Below are positions 20,367 through 30,309 of a DNA stretch of 64,000 nucleotides, piece after piece. The number at the start of each line of letters is the position of its first letter. Positions within the stretch are counted from its first letter, which is position 1. Made by a program: the position numbers and the translations under genes. The DNA lies in contig NC_082410.1 of NCBI RefSeq assembly GCF_004011695.2, forward strand, positions 496,001 through 560,000, given 5' to 3'. A model generated the notes under the pieces. It did not search any database. It was given only the letters and a program-made list of their open reading frames with translations, and was not told the DNA's origin. The stretch is from Ascochyta rabiei. Its lineage: Eukaryota; Ascomycota; Dothideomycetes; Pleosporales; Didymellaceae.

Positions 20367-22309
20367 ATGGCTGCAGGCTCGCCCCCACGTCATCTGCAAA
20401 GGTCCTCGCACCGCCGCACGCCCTCGAGCCTCGAAATCGTCCCCGAAGACGTGCCCGCCATGTCGACCCAGGACCCCCAGTCCAGCGCCGTTCCCCAGTC
20501 CAGCCCAGTCCCCCAGTCCAGCGCCGTTCCCCAGTCCAGCCCAGTCCCCCAGTCCAGCCCAGTCCCCCAGTCCAGCCCAGTCCCCCAGTCCAGCCCAGTC
20601 CCCCAGTCCAGCCCAGTCCCCCAGTCCAGCCCAGTCCCCCAGTCCAGCCCAGTCCCCCAGTCCAGCCCAGTCCCCCAGTCCAGCCCAGTCCCCCAGTCCA
20701 GCCCAGTCCCCCAGTCCAGCCCAGTCCCCCAGTCCAGCCCAGTCCCCCAGTCCAGCCCAGTCCCCCAGTCCAGCCCAGTCCCCCAGTCCAGCGCCGTTCC
20801 CCAGTCCATCTCTGCCCTCTCCGCCGATCCTGCCCCAGCCCACTCAACCCATGCTGGCTCGGCGCGGCTACGTGATCCCTCGCGCTCGCGCCCACCGCCG
20901 GCCTCCACCCCGGGCCTCTCGCGCTCCAACTCCTTCTCCAACAGCTCCTACCACGATGACTCCGAAGACGACACGTCCTTCTTCCCCCCCGTCGAGCGAC
21001 TGACCATGTTCGATTTCGTCGAGAACCTGGCCCTCACACAGCGCTTCGACAAGCTGCAGCAGTCGATATCAAGCCAGACGGAGAGGCTGAAGAACCAAGC
21101 CAAGAACCGCGGCATCACACGGGACCGCGTCGTCGATGAATGGCGACGCCGCGTGCCCACCGAGGGCGAGCAGCTCGATCGCTACAGAAGACGGATGCGC
21201 AAGTCGGTCGATCGCCTCAACGCGCGCTTCAACGAGTCCCTGACCGTCACCGCCCGAGAAAAGGCCTCGTTCATCGCCGCCGTCATGAACATCTTCGTCT
21301 CCGGCTACCTGGTCGGCCTGCACCCCAACTACTTCCCCCACTGGTACACCGCACAGCTGCTATGGTTCATGCCTATCCGCTACTACACCTACCACAAGAA
21401 GGGCTACCACTACTTCCTCGCTGACCTCTGCTACTTTGTCAACATCCTCGCCGTCCTCAGCATCTGGGTCTTCCCCCACTCAAAACGCCTCTTCATCGCC
21501 ACCTACTGCCTGATCATGGGCAACAACGCCATTGCCATCATCATGTGGCGAAACTCCCTCGTCTTCCACTCCATGGACAAGGTCGTCAGGTACGTACATG
21601 GCAGCATCATCCCCTTCTTGATCCTGACGTGCCCAGTCTCTTCATCCACATCATGCCCTGCGTCACGCTGCACTGCATCGTGCACCTACTGAGCCCCGAG
21701 TACCAGAAGGACCACTACCCCGCCATCTACAACATCCGCTACTCAGACCCCTCCTCTCCCCATCACTACAGCCTGCCGCAGATGATGATGTGGGCTACCC
21801 TTCCCTACGCCTTCTGGCAGCTCACCTACCACTTCCTCATCACCGTGCGCCGCCGCGACAAGATTGCAGCTGGGCGTCCTACCAGCTTCACCTGGCTGCG
21901 CAAGTCCTACGCAAAGACCTGGATCGGCAAGTTTGTCCTTTCTCTGCCAGACTTCCTGCAAGAGCCGGCCTTTATGGGCATCCAGTACTCCTACGCCGTC
22001 CTCACCATGCTGCCAGCCCCCCTCTGGTTCTGGTACCGCTGGGCTAGCGGCATTTTCCTCACCGTCGTCTTCATCTGGAGTGTCTACAACGGCGCCACCT
22101 TCTACATCGATGTCTTCGGCAATCAGTTCAAGAAGGAACTGGACGCGCTCAAGGCCGACATCGCAAAGTGGCAGGCATCTCCAGAAGGCGGCTACACGCC
22201 CTTCACCCCACTCGAGGGCGGTCAGGAGAAGCAGCTCGGAGACATTCCACCCCTCGAGGGCAGCACTGCCGTCAAGCCCTCTGACGGTGAGGCTGAGAAG
22301 AGGAAGTAA
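20367..22309 (+). CDS. gpc1: Glycerophosphocholine acyltransferase 1 (Gpc1, DUF2838 family)
   Basis: Exons 20367-21589 and 21637-22309 (GTACGT donor, CCCAG acceptor) give 631 residues. The N-terminal ~220 residues are disordered and include a tandem PQSSPV repeat. The conserved part starts at [20 protein letters not shown]. It runs through [12 protein letters not shown] and eight or so hydrophobic helices, with recognisable blocks [61 protein letters not shown] and [19 protein letters not shown]. These are characteristic of yeast Gpc1 (YGR149W). The enzyme transfers an acyl group from acyl-CoA to glycerophosphocholine, making lysophosphatidylcholine for phosphatidylcholine remodelling in the ER. 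The splice restores [11 protein letters not shown]. Confidence 0.93.
20475..20798 (+). repeat. 18-bp coding minisatellite in gpc1 (PQSSPV repeat)
   Basis: Eighteen tandem 18-bp units encode PQSSPV, with three PQSSAV variants: two near the start and one as the last unit. The central units are identical at the DNA level. The array is open in all plus-strand frames and several minus-strand frames because the unit is a multiple of three without stop words. It lies wholly in the disordered N-terminus, away from the membrane domain. Confidence 0.92.
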
Positions 22310-22671
22310 GCTACTGGTTATGATTGGAATTGGCTTCGGTTTGGTTCATGCTCATCTCACGGCATTTGCTGCGGCCGTTCTTCAGGTTGGCTCAGGTCGG
22401 CGTTTTTCACCTTGTTTCGAGCATCTTCACGGCTGGCTACATATACCCCTTTCCTTCGTTTGGCATCTACCTCGAATACATACCATCTTCACATGCTCAC
22501 ACGACAAAAAGGGAGAGCCGTCTTTCGTTACTGTCGCGTGTTGTGCTTGAATATCCGCAGTTCGCTAGCTGCACAAATCAAGACACGCGGTCCCTGACGT
22601 GTCCATACACGGCAATGCCAACTACAACCCCACAACCCCACGCAAGTACCGGCCCCTAGACCCCCACCGTC

Positions 22672-22860
22672 GCCTCTTGCTTCACCTGCTGCGCTTTCCA
22701 CGCGCTCGACCTATCTAGCCTCTCTAAACTCTCTGTGCTTTACACAACCTCTCTATTATAAAACCCCTTACACATCTTTATCACTCTCTTTTCTTTCTTC
22801 TCTAGACTTGTCTACTTGTCTTTTACACTAGTGAAAATACACGTATTAGAAGTTACCCCA
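22672..22860. repeat. Diverged direct repeat, copy A
   Basis: About 180 bp that aligns by eye with 22950-23135. Shared blocks include CTTTCCACGCGCTCGACC against CTTTCTATGCGCTTAGCT, and TGTCTACTTGTCTTTTACA against TGTCTACTTTGTTTTCATA. Copy A is the more GC-rich copy. Confidence 0.7.
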
Positions 22861-22949
22861 CTTCCACTCTACTTGGCTAAAGTCTCTACCTTGATATACA
22901 GTTACTTTAGAATCCTAATACAAGTACTAACTTTTACACTTGAAATATT

Positions 22950-23135
22950 GTCTCTTACTTTACCTACTACACTTTCTATGCGCTTAGCTTATTTAGCTTC
23001 TCTTAACTCTGTTTGCTTTATATAAGCTCTCTGTTGTGAAACGTTTTGTATGTTTTACTTCTTTCTTTTACTTTCTTTTCTACGTTGTCTACTTTGTTTT
23101 CATACCAGTAGAGATATGCATATTAGATCTTACTC
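22950..23135. repeat. Diverged direct repeat, copy B (RIP-like)
   Basis: This copy aligns with 22672-22860, offset by about 275 bp. Most differences are C-to-T or G-to-A relative to copy A: CCTGCTGCGC becomes CCTACTACAC, and CTATCTAGCCTCT becomes TTATTTAGCTTCT. Transition bias on both strands is the mark of repeat-induced point mutation. Confidence 0.68.
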
Positions 23136-23540
23136 GTGCTGGTTCTGTTCATGGTTTGTGGTACACGGCTTCGCGACTTCACGTGTTTGGGGCAGGCCGC
23201 CATAGGGTGGGCCAGATGCGGAGATGACGTTAGCGGTACTAAAAAGCACGTCAGACATTGGATGCTTTGAACGATCACTCCTGTGGATCGTCATAGCGAT
23301 GTCGGTATCCAGGGTAGTGCTAGAGGTGCAGAGAATTGTGTAAGCTGCAGCTCCTCGCACAACCTGCGCTAAAACACTCGGGATTGGCTGGTAGCATTTG
23401 AGTCCACCTGCCTATCGCAGTCAATGCATGGTAGATTTCCTGTCCGTTGTTGAGTCATTGCAGCCTGCAGCATAACCTAGCGACGGCGGTTGCTTGTTTT
23501 CTTCTTCCGTTGCTTGCACTCCTCTGCAAGAATATTCGCC

Positions 23541-25352
23541 ATGGTACTAGACAGCACGCGGCCGGAGCCAACGGAGACCTCCCCACTGCTTGGTGAACGA
23601 GATCAGGATGGTCTGCCCGTCGATCCCGACAACAGCATCGCACCCGCTGGGCCTGCGCCTTACGACGAGACGGACGCGGAGGACAACGAGACCGAGACCG
23701 ATCTGGAGCGTCAGCCCAGCAACGGCGATAGCTTCAAGCACCAGGGCCTGCCGGAAGTCAGGAAGCGGATGAAGTACATCTTCCCCGCCATTGCAATTGG
23801 CGTGAGCAGTCTGCGCTACCCTATCCTCCGAACAAGGACTAAACACTGCAGGTCTTCCTTTCTTCAGCAGACCAGACCCTCATCGTCTCAACCTACGGCA
23901 TCATTGGAACAGACCTGAAAGCACTCTCCTCCACGTCGTGGATAGCAACCGGGTACTTCCTCACTCTCACCGCATTTCAACCCGTCTACGGCAAGCTCAG
24001 CGACATCTTCGGCCGCAAAGAATGTCTCCTGGTGGCGTATCTGATCTTCGGTGTTGGCTCCGTGGCCTGTGGCTTTGCTCGAACCATTGGCGAATTGATT
24101 GCAGCAAGAGCGTTTGCGGGTATTGGCGGTGGCGGCATGTCGGTCTGTACCTCCATCTTGCTGTCTGATGTTGTTTCTCTGCGCGACAGAGGGACATGGC
24201 AGGGTTACATCAACCTGGTGTATGCAGTCGGTGCTTCCACCGGTGCTCCCATCGGCGGCCTGCTCGCCGAGAGCATAGGCTGGAGGTGGTCGTTCATTGC
24301 CCAGGGGCCGCTTTGTCTTGCCGCGTTCGTCGCCGTCGCAGCTGTTCTCCAGCTACCCAGGCAGGAGGAGTCTCACTGGAGGGAGAAGCTTGCCAGAATC
24401 GACTTCCTTGGCGCCTTCATCCTCATCGTTGCCGTCTTCGGTCTGCTCGTTGGCCTTGACCGCGGATCAAACGTTGGCTGGAGCCGTCCCATCACCATCG
24501 CAGGACTTTGCACCACCCCGCTGTTTGTGGTTTTCGTGCTTGTCGAGAAATACGTTGCAAAGCATCCCATCGCGCCCGGACATATCATTCTCGACAAATC
24601 GCTGATAGCATGCTACCTTTGCAATTTCTTCTCGTTCGCTGGCTGGATGGCAGCTATCTTCTTCATACCACTATACTGGCAAGTCACAGGCGGCTACAGC
24701 GCATCCCGAGCCGGACTCCTGCTTGTGCCGTCCATCATCTGTGGCGTCAGTGGTTCGCTGTTTGCCGGTATCTACATGAAGCGTACTGCAAAGTACTACT
24801 GGATCACGGTCATTGCCTACTCGCACCTGACGCTTGGCGTCTCGGTCGTCCTCCTTTTCGCCGGCGCGGTCATGCGCAGTCTACCCGTCATGGTCGTGGG
24901 GACATGTGTCAGCGGATTTTCAAACGGCATCGGAGTAACCACGACGCTCATCGGGCTCAGTAAGTCGCACTTGTGTCAACATCACATCGAAAATCTAACA
25001 GACGGCAGTCGCGAACGCGTCGCACGCCGACCAAGCCGTCGCAACAGCATGCAGCTACCTCTTCCGCTCCCTCGGCTCCGTCTTCGGCGTCTCCATGTGC
25101 GCAACCGCCTTCAACCAGACGCTGCGCGCAAGCCTCGCCGCTGCGCTCCGCGGCGACAAGGACGCGGAGAAAATCGCTGAGCGCGTGCGCGCCGGCCTCG
25201 CCTACTACAGGAGCCTGGAGCCCCATCTGCAGGCGATTGTGCGCGAGTGCTATGGCAAGGCTACCCGGTCGGCTTTGGGCGTGAGCCTTGTGCTCGTCTC
25301 TGGCAGTGCGGTTTGCGCGTGGGGTATCAACGAGAAGCGCTTGGAGAGGTGA
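23541..25352 (+). CDS. MFS transporter, DHA2-type, probably vacuolar (Vba/Fnx1-like)
   Basis: Exons 23541-23801, 23852-24959 and 25009-25352 give 570 residues. The start ATG sits in GCCATGG. The N-terminal ~85 residues are acidic and cytosolic and contain ETSPLLGE, a match to the [D/E]xxxL[L/I] sorting signal used for vacuole/AP-3 delivery. Membrane helices follow with the DHA family features: SSADQTLIVSTYGIIG (helix 1), SWIATGYFLTLTAFQPVYGKLSDIFGRK (motif A in loop 2-3), RAFAGIGGGGM (motif B) and GAPIGGLLAESIGWRWSFIAQGP (motif C-like). About 14 helices can be counted. The helix 1-2 region resembles fungal Vba/Fnx1 vacuolar basic amino-acid importers more than drug pumps, but the substrate cannot be fixed from sequence. 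Acceptor choice at 25008 gives the family-like IANASHADQAVATAC segment. Confidence 0.85.
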
Positions 25353-25790
25353 AGTGGGCGGCGGTGAGGTGCACGTGAGTGTCGAGTCTATGTGTGTCGA
25401 GAATCAGCGTGTCTGTTTGGCTGGAACATTTCAGATTCTCGTGTTGACGCTTGGAATCTTTGTGTGGGTGTCTAAAAGTGGACTTCACGGTATAAAGGTC
25501 TTGTCGTTAGATGCGTATGGCTGCTAGAGGTGCATCTGGTATGTACATTGGGTACTGTACATGTTCGAGGATGATGTGCGAGAAAAGTCGTTTGAGATTA
25601 GCTCAACCTCTGGTAGGGTAGAACCTCTTTTCCAAACCTGTCGTTCCAACGTTCTGTATTCTTCAGGCCCATCTCGAAATCACAAGACAGAGATCTCGGT
25701 ACGTGGAATGCGTCCAGACACGAATGTGATACTCTACCACTGACCAGTATCAGGAAATGCGTATTCCACAAGACGACTGGTCTATTTGGG
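25353..25790. other. Intergenic region between convergent MFS and macro-sirtuin genes
   Basis: 438 bp between two 3' ends. No gene or repeat seen. Confidence 0.5.
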
Positions 25791-27575
25791 TTATCGATGG
25801 CTCTGCGTAGCATCTAGCATGCAAGGCACGGCCAGCTTGATATCACCTTCGACGCTGATGGCAAGACCCTGCTCGTCCAAATCCACGGGCACCGCAGCTG
25901 CCGGCCCCAGGCCAACGCGCACCAGTTTGACCCTGCCGCCACCCTTCCGAACGAGGTCTTCGTTCGGCCACCGCAGAACGCCAGGCGTGTTCATACCAAC
26001 GCCCAGCTCCAGTAGGACAGTCTCTTTCGCGGCCCCGAGTACGTGGTGTCGAAAGCTGCGCCACCGCGCCTCGCCGTCCTGGAACGGCGTGTCATTGAAC
26101 CAATCTCCACCTCTGACACACGGCATCATCTCGCCGCCGCAGTAGCTGCATCTCGGGACCTTTGTAGCATCCGTCAACCGCTGCGTCCTCGGATCCAGAG
26201 CAGGCAACGCAGCGTGCAGAAACGGCGCCGCGTCGAACGTCGACTCCGGACGACAGCGGGCCAAACACTGCAATACAGAGTACCTGCCCTGCGGCGTCGA
26301 CAGCCTCGCCTCATCCCACCCGTTGGCAAGGAACAGTCCGTCTGCATTGCTCGTGCGGATATGCACGTCTTTCCCCGACGCTTTCAGCCAGGGGACCACG
26401 CACTGGTACAGGTCTCACGAGGCCCAAGAGCAGACCATGCGCATGTTAGTAAAGTAGTATGACCATTTTTCTTCTTCCGAGGGGAACTCAAAGCCGATGG
26501 CGCTGTACAGTGTATCGAGGCCCACGGCGAGGAAGGAGGGGAAGTGCGCGGCGAACAGCGCTTTCGAGGTGTAGTCGAGGCCGTCGGCGGCGGAGAAACC
26601 GGCGCCTGCTGAGACGACGATTTTGTCCGCTGCGTGCAGCCAACTTCGCGCCGTTGCCAGCGTGCGGCCTTGGACTTGCGCTGGGCTCTTCCGAGGCGGA
26701 TGGGCGCTCGGCGACGCCCACGGCTTCCCCACGTTGGACAGAAGGCGGTTGTAGATGTCGTGGTCGCCGTCGGCGAACGTGACGAAAACAACGTCTGTGA
26801 GTGCTGTGTCTTCGTTATGTGCAACCCAAGCCGTGACAGTGTCAACCGCGATCTCCGCCGCAACGCTTGTCGGGAAAGCAAACAGGCCGGTTGACACGCC
26901 GCACAGCGCAACTCGCTTCGACCCATCTGTGTTAGCCGGGAGGCTCTCCGCTTGCTCAAGCACAGAGACATAACACTGGCGGAGCTGCTGAGCCTCCTCG
27001 TGCGAGGGTGTGGCGCCTCTCTGAAGCTGCGGGCCTACGGTGTGTATGATGTGTGAAGAAGGCAGGCAGCATCCCTTTGTGACGACCGCTTCGCCTACGG
27101 GAAGATCGCTGCCTCTCGCCTCCACTGCTTCAAAGCACTCCTGCCGTAGCCGCGGGCCTGCGAGCGAGTGTATAACGTTGTCTATGCATTTGTGGGTTGG
27201 CTGGAAGCAGCCGAGCAGCTGAGCGTTGGCGGCGTTGGTGATGGCTGTGACATCGCCGGCTAGTGCTGTGATGTCTCCTTGCCAGAGTCGAATCTGGATT
27301 GTTGGCCTCCCTGGCCGCTCCAAGATCGCTTTGGCTGGTATTGAAGAAGCCCGGGTGAACACTCGCTGGTTGCGATTACGCGTCAGAATGCTGTCAACAT
27401 CTGCTAGTAGCTCTGCTGGCAGAGGCGGCTGTGGCGGTCGGATGCATAGTAGCTGCTTCAAGAGCTGGAGCTGTTCCCAGGTTTCGAGGTGAGAGAGATG
27501 CTGCTCAATGTGGCGGGCTTGCTTGTTCTTGGACTCGCGGATGAGGCTGAGAACGGCACGTTGGAGTAGAGACAT
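25791..27575 (-). pseudogene. Macrodomain-sirtuin (SirTM-like) fusion gene interrupted by one TGA
   Basis: One reading frame of 595 codons from ATG 27575 to the stop at 25791, broken only by TGA at 26417-26415 (codon 387). Residues about 85-260 form a zinc-type macrodomain: GDITALAGDVTAITNAANAQ, LLGCFQPTHKCIDNVIHS and the HIIHTVGP strand. Residues about 310-594 form a class M sirtuin (SirTM): VVSAGAGFSAADG (NAD-binding loop), TSNADG, TPQGRYSVLQC with the Gln that replaces the usual catalytic His, and a CSYCGG zinc knuckle half. The family roles are NAD-dependent protein ADP-ribosylation by SirTM and its removal by the macrodomain. The TGA sits where sequence continues smoothly on both sides (SWAS, then DLYQCVVPWLK); CGA to TGA, one transition, would explain it. 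I found no in-frame intron that removes it. It could be a recent null allele, readthrough or a sequencing error. Confidence 0.82.
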
Positions 27576-27685
27576 GGCGCAGATGGGGTGTGTTGCAGAT
27601 GACTTCAAATATTGTGAAATATAGATCCATTTGTTTCACTCAACTTTGATGGTTAGTACAAGCGGTGTCTTGGAAGCATATCTGA

Positions 27686-28321
27686 CTAAGGTGTAAAATC
27701 TGGGAGCGGAACCATGCCGCGGTCTTTGAGTTCTGACCTGATCACAGTCGTTGTGTTTGCTAAGTTGAGAGGTTTGGGTGGGAGATACTCGAGTTCCATG
27801 ATGAAATGCAGACTGAACATGGATCCGTTGACGTCGTTGCTACGGACGTATTTAACGCCCTCGGAAAGCCTCGTTGGCGTATCGTTCCCAGTGATGTGGT
27901 ATCGACATCCTCCGGCGCCCTGTGAAGCTCCCAATTTGCTTCTCGATTTTCGAGAATGCGGTCCTTGTGTTGGATTTCTCTCGTACTCGGCAGCGTTCTT
28001 TCAATGTTGAAGTAGGTTGGTAGGAGAGCCTCCATTCGGCGAAGCCTTCCAGGCTCCTCTCGCTTGCTCCTGCTCTTCGCCACACCCTGCATCTTTGTCT
28101 TCCCGCTCCACTCACACGCCGAGCGCTGACACGAACACATCACGCGTAGGCCGCTTTTGACGGCCCACGCTGGCATCGATTGGCAAGGTTTGGGTGCGCA
28201 CACCCCTCGGCCGCCATGAACGCCACAAACAGTAGCGCCGTGCATGCTGCGCTCGCAACTCGGCCTGATGAGTCTCCCCACGCTGACGGACAGGTGCAAC
28301 CTTCGGTTTCGTCTTCTTCAT
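27686..28321 (-). CDS. Possible small hypothetical gene
   Basis: A tentative two-exon model: 28321-28118 (68 codons, starting MKKTKPKVAPVRQRG, very basic) and 27997-27686 (104 codons, ending VPLPDFTP). The second exon follows a pyrimidine-rich stretch and an AAAG acceptor and reads like real protein (YHITGNDTPTRLSEG, FSLHFIMELEYLPPKP). The donor (GTGTGA) is weak. No family recognised. Its ATG lies only 31 bp from the ATG of the divergent gene on the other strand, which makes the first exon doubtful. The second exon is the better-supported half. Confidence 0.3.
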
Positions 28322-28352
28322 TGCGTTTAACCGACGCTTGAGGGGCTATGCG

Positions 28353-29701
28353 ATGCCTGAAATAACATTCGTCTTCGGCCCTAACGGCAGCTTCTTCTTC
28401 GACTGCACCAAAGCATGGAAATTGTAAGCAATTCGAACTTCGCTGGTGAACGAGGCTGATTAGGCGTTAGCGATCGCATCCCAGGGACCCTCCGACAGTT
28501 GTTCAACTCGTCTATGGCTCCGGCATGGAGAATCACACAGCCATATTGTGTTGCTCTTGCGCCTCAGGTCAATTCACCTGAGCCGCTGTGGTATGTTGGA
28601 TGTAAGGTGTTGAGCGGAGAAGACAAGCTCTGTAAGTCAGTCCTTGGCCTTGCTCGGTTCCAGGTGCGCGGGTATCTATATGAAACGTATAGCTTAGATT
28701 GCTATCCGGGTATGTTTTGATTGCTTGCGAGCAGCACTAATCGGTGACAGTCTACTCGCAGACCTACTTCGAGCAGACCTACCCAGACTTGTCACGGTGG
28801 ACAAAGACGTTGCCCGACGCATCCAGGACATGCTTCGTTACCTTTGGCCTTAAACTCAGCTATTTTGCAAGTGCCCTAGGGCATGGTTCAATATGGGCAG
28901 GAATACCCTCGGAGCTCGAAGACCAAGTACGAAAATCGTTCGAGACCCCATCCTGTGTCTCGTTAGGTGCGCACGGCGCGTGGTTCGTCTTGTGGCCTGA
29001 TGGCCACCGCTCGTGGAATTTTTACGGCTACTACAAGGCCTTGGATAAGGCCTTGACCGAGGCTGCACCTGCCTCTGTTTCGGTCAGTAACAGTATTCTC
29101 GGTCGCAGTTGTAAAGCTGATAATATCTCCAGTACGTTGCGATCTCGCCGTATAACAAACACCACTACTTCGTCGCATTCCGAGACCAGTCCATCAAATA
29201 TGACTTTACTGGAGCTCCAGCAGAGTGGATGAAGCTCATGACAGAGGTCTTCGATGCATGGCAAGTTGAGCGTCAGCAAAAGCCGCAGCAGCAGTTTTTT
29301 TCACCGAATGCTATACCATACCCACAAGCTCAGCTATATCACCCTCCGCAACCGCAAAAGCAAGCTGCGTACTACTGTAATAACTATTTTACGGAGGCGC
29401 CACTTGCTACAGCTCATGTTCTTCCCATATCTCCGCCATTGACTCCGAATACACCATCAACGGGCTACCTGTATTCAGCACTGCCGGGTGCTGTGCCAAA
29501 CAACCCTTACAACTACCCGCCACCACTGGGGGGAGCCGTAGAGATGCCAGTAGAATTGCCGGGTAGCACGACGTTCGCAAAACCGGCACCTGTGCTGGCG
29601 AGACCCACGTCTACAGAGGTAAGTACCATCTCGCTTCCCACATGTAGCCATGGACTAATTGAGAGCAGAAGAAGAAGAGGTTCCTGTCAAAGTTGTTCTG
29701 A
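28353..29701 (+). CDS. Uncharacterised fungal protein with LGxxGAWFVLWPDG module
   Basis: Five exons: 28353-28423, 28471-28709, 28751-29082, 29133-29618 and 29669-29701. All junctions keep frame (GTAAGC, GTATGT, GTCAGT and GTAAGT donors), giving 386 residues. The start MPEITFVFGPNGSFFFDC is followed by aromatic/glycine-rich repeat-like units: GHGSIWAGIPSELEDQVRK with SLGAHGAWFVLWPDGHRSW, then ISPYNKHHYFVAF. I know this layout (WxGIP...L, LGxxGxWxVLWxDGxxxW) from uncharacterised fungal proteins but cannot give a function. The C-terminal third is Pro/Gln/Tyr-rich and disordered, and the last exon encodes only a basic tail, KKKRFLSKLF. A five-codon upstream ORF (28348-28365) overlaps the start codon, which could lower translation. 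The acceptor at 28470 was chosen because it gives KFDRIPGTLRQLF in frame. Confidence 0.72.
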
Positions 29702-30309
29702 TCTACGAGCGAGTGGAGCAGTGCTATCCAAGATACCCTTTTGACCTTGCAAGTTGTTCATCATTGCTACGCCTAGCTAGTCAAATGTTACGACTTCAGT
29801 CGCATTGTTTCTCGCATGACCTGAACATCAGCAATATTGCTGCAACACTGTACACCAATCTTTGCAAACATTTGCTACAGTTCACGTAGATTAGGCTTCT
29901 GTACTCTCGACTGCGAAAGCTGCTAGCAGACCGTGTCGAATATATAGCCTCGCTCCCGCGTCTTCCCATGATAAGCTGATGGCGTTTTGGTATTGCCGCA
30001 GGACTATTTTGCAGGTTGCAGCCGATGTCGCTTCCCGTGCATTCCAGTCAACCACCTTCCTGATCTGTGACTCGCTCGCTGCACTCATTCGCCAGTTTCC
30101 GGGATCGACAAGGAAACGAATGGAAGTCCCGTAGTATGACCGCGGACAACCCAGCTTCCTATCGTGCGGGAGCGTTCAGCCTGCTAAACGTGAAAACACA
30201 TGCATGTCACTGCCAAGCTGAGCATGTACAAAGGTGTTCGATGACCGCTCAATGGCCCAATATCACCATCTTGTCGCCAGAATTCTCCAGTAGTGGCCAA
30301 ACCTTCGTC
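29702..30309. other. Intergenic region before carboxylesterase
   Basis: About 600 bp. The esterase frame is open back to 30067, but nothing upstream of 30310 resembles the family. No repeats or RNA genes seen. Confidence 0.5.

Larger units (their letters stand above)
22310..23540. other. AT-rich intergenic region with diverged duplicate
   Basis: About 1.2 kb without a supported gene. The first ~350 bp is gpc1 3' flank. From about 22670 the sequence becomes T- and A-rich and contains two diverged copies of the same segment. The last ~300 bp is the promoter of the MFS gene. ORFs in the AT-rich part are short and have no resemblance to known proteins. Confidence 0.6.

Noticed and set aside
26384..26971. 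Alternative frame across the TGA of the macro-sirtuin gene
   Set aside because: It is Ser/Arg-rich shadow sequence. The true frame resumes directly after the TGA, so no frameshift is needed.
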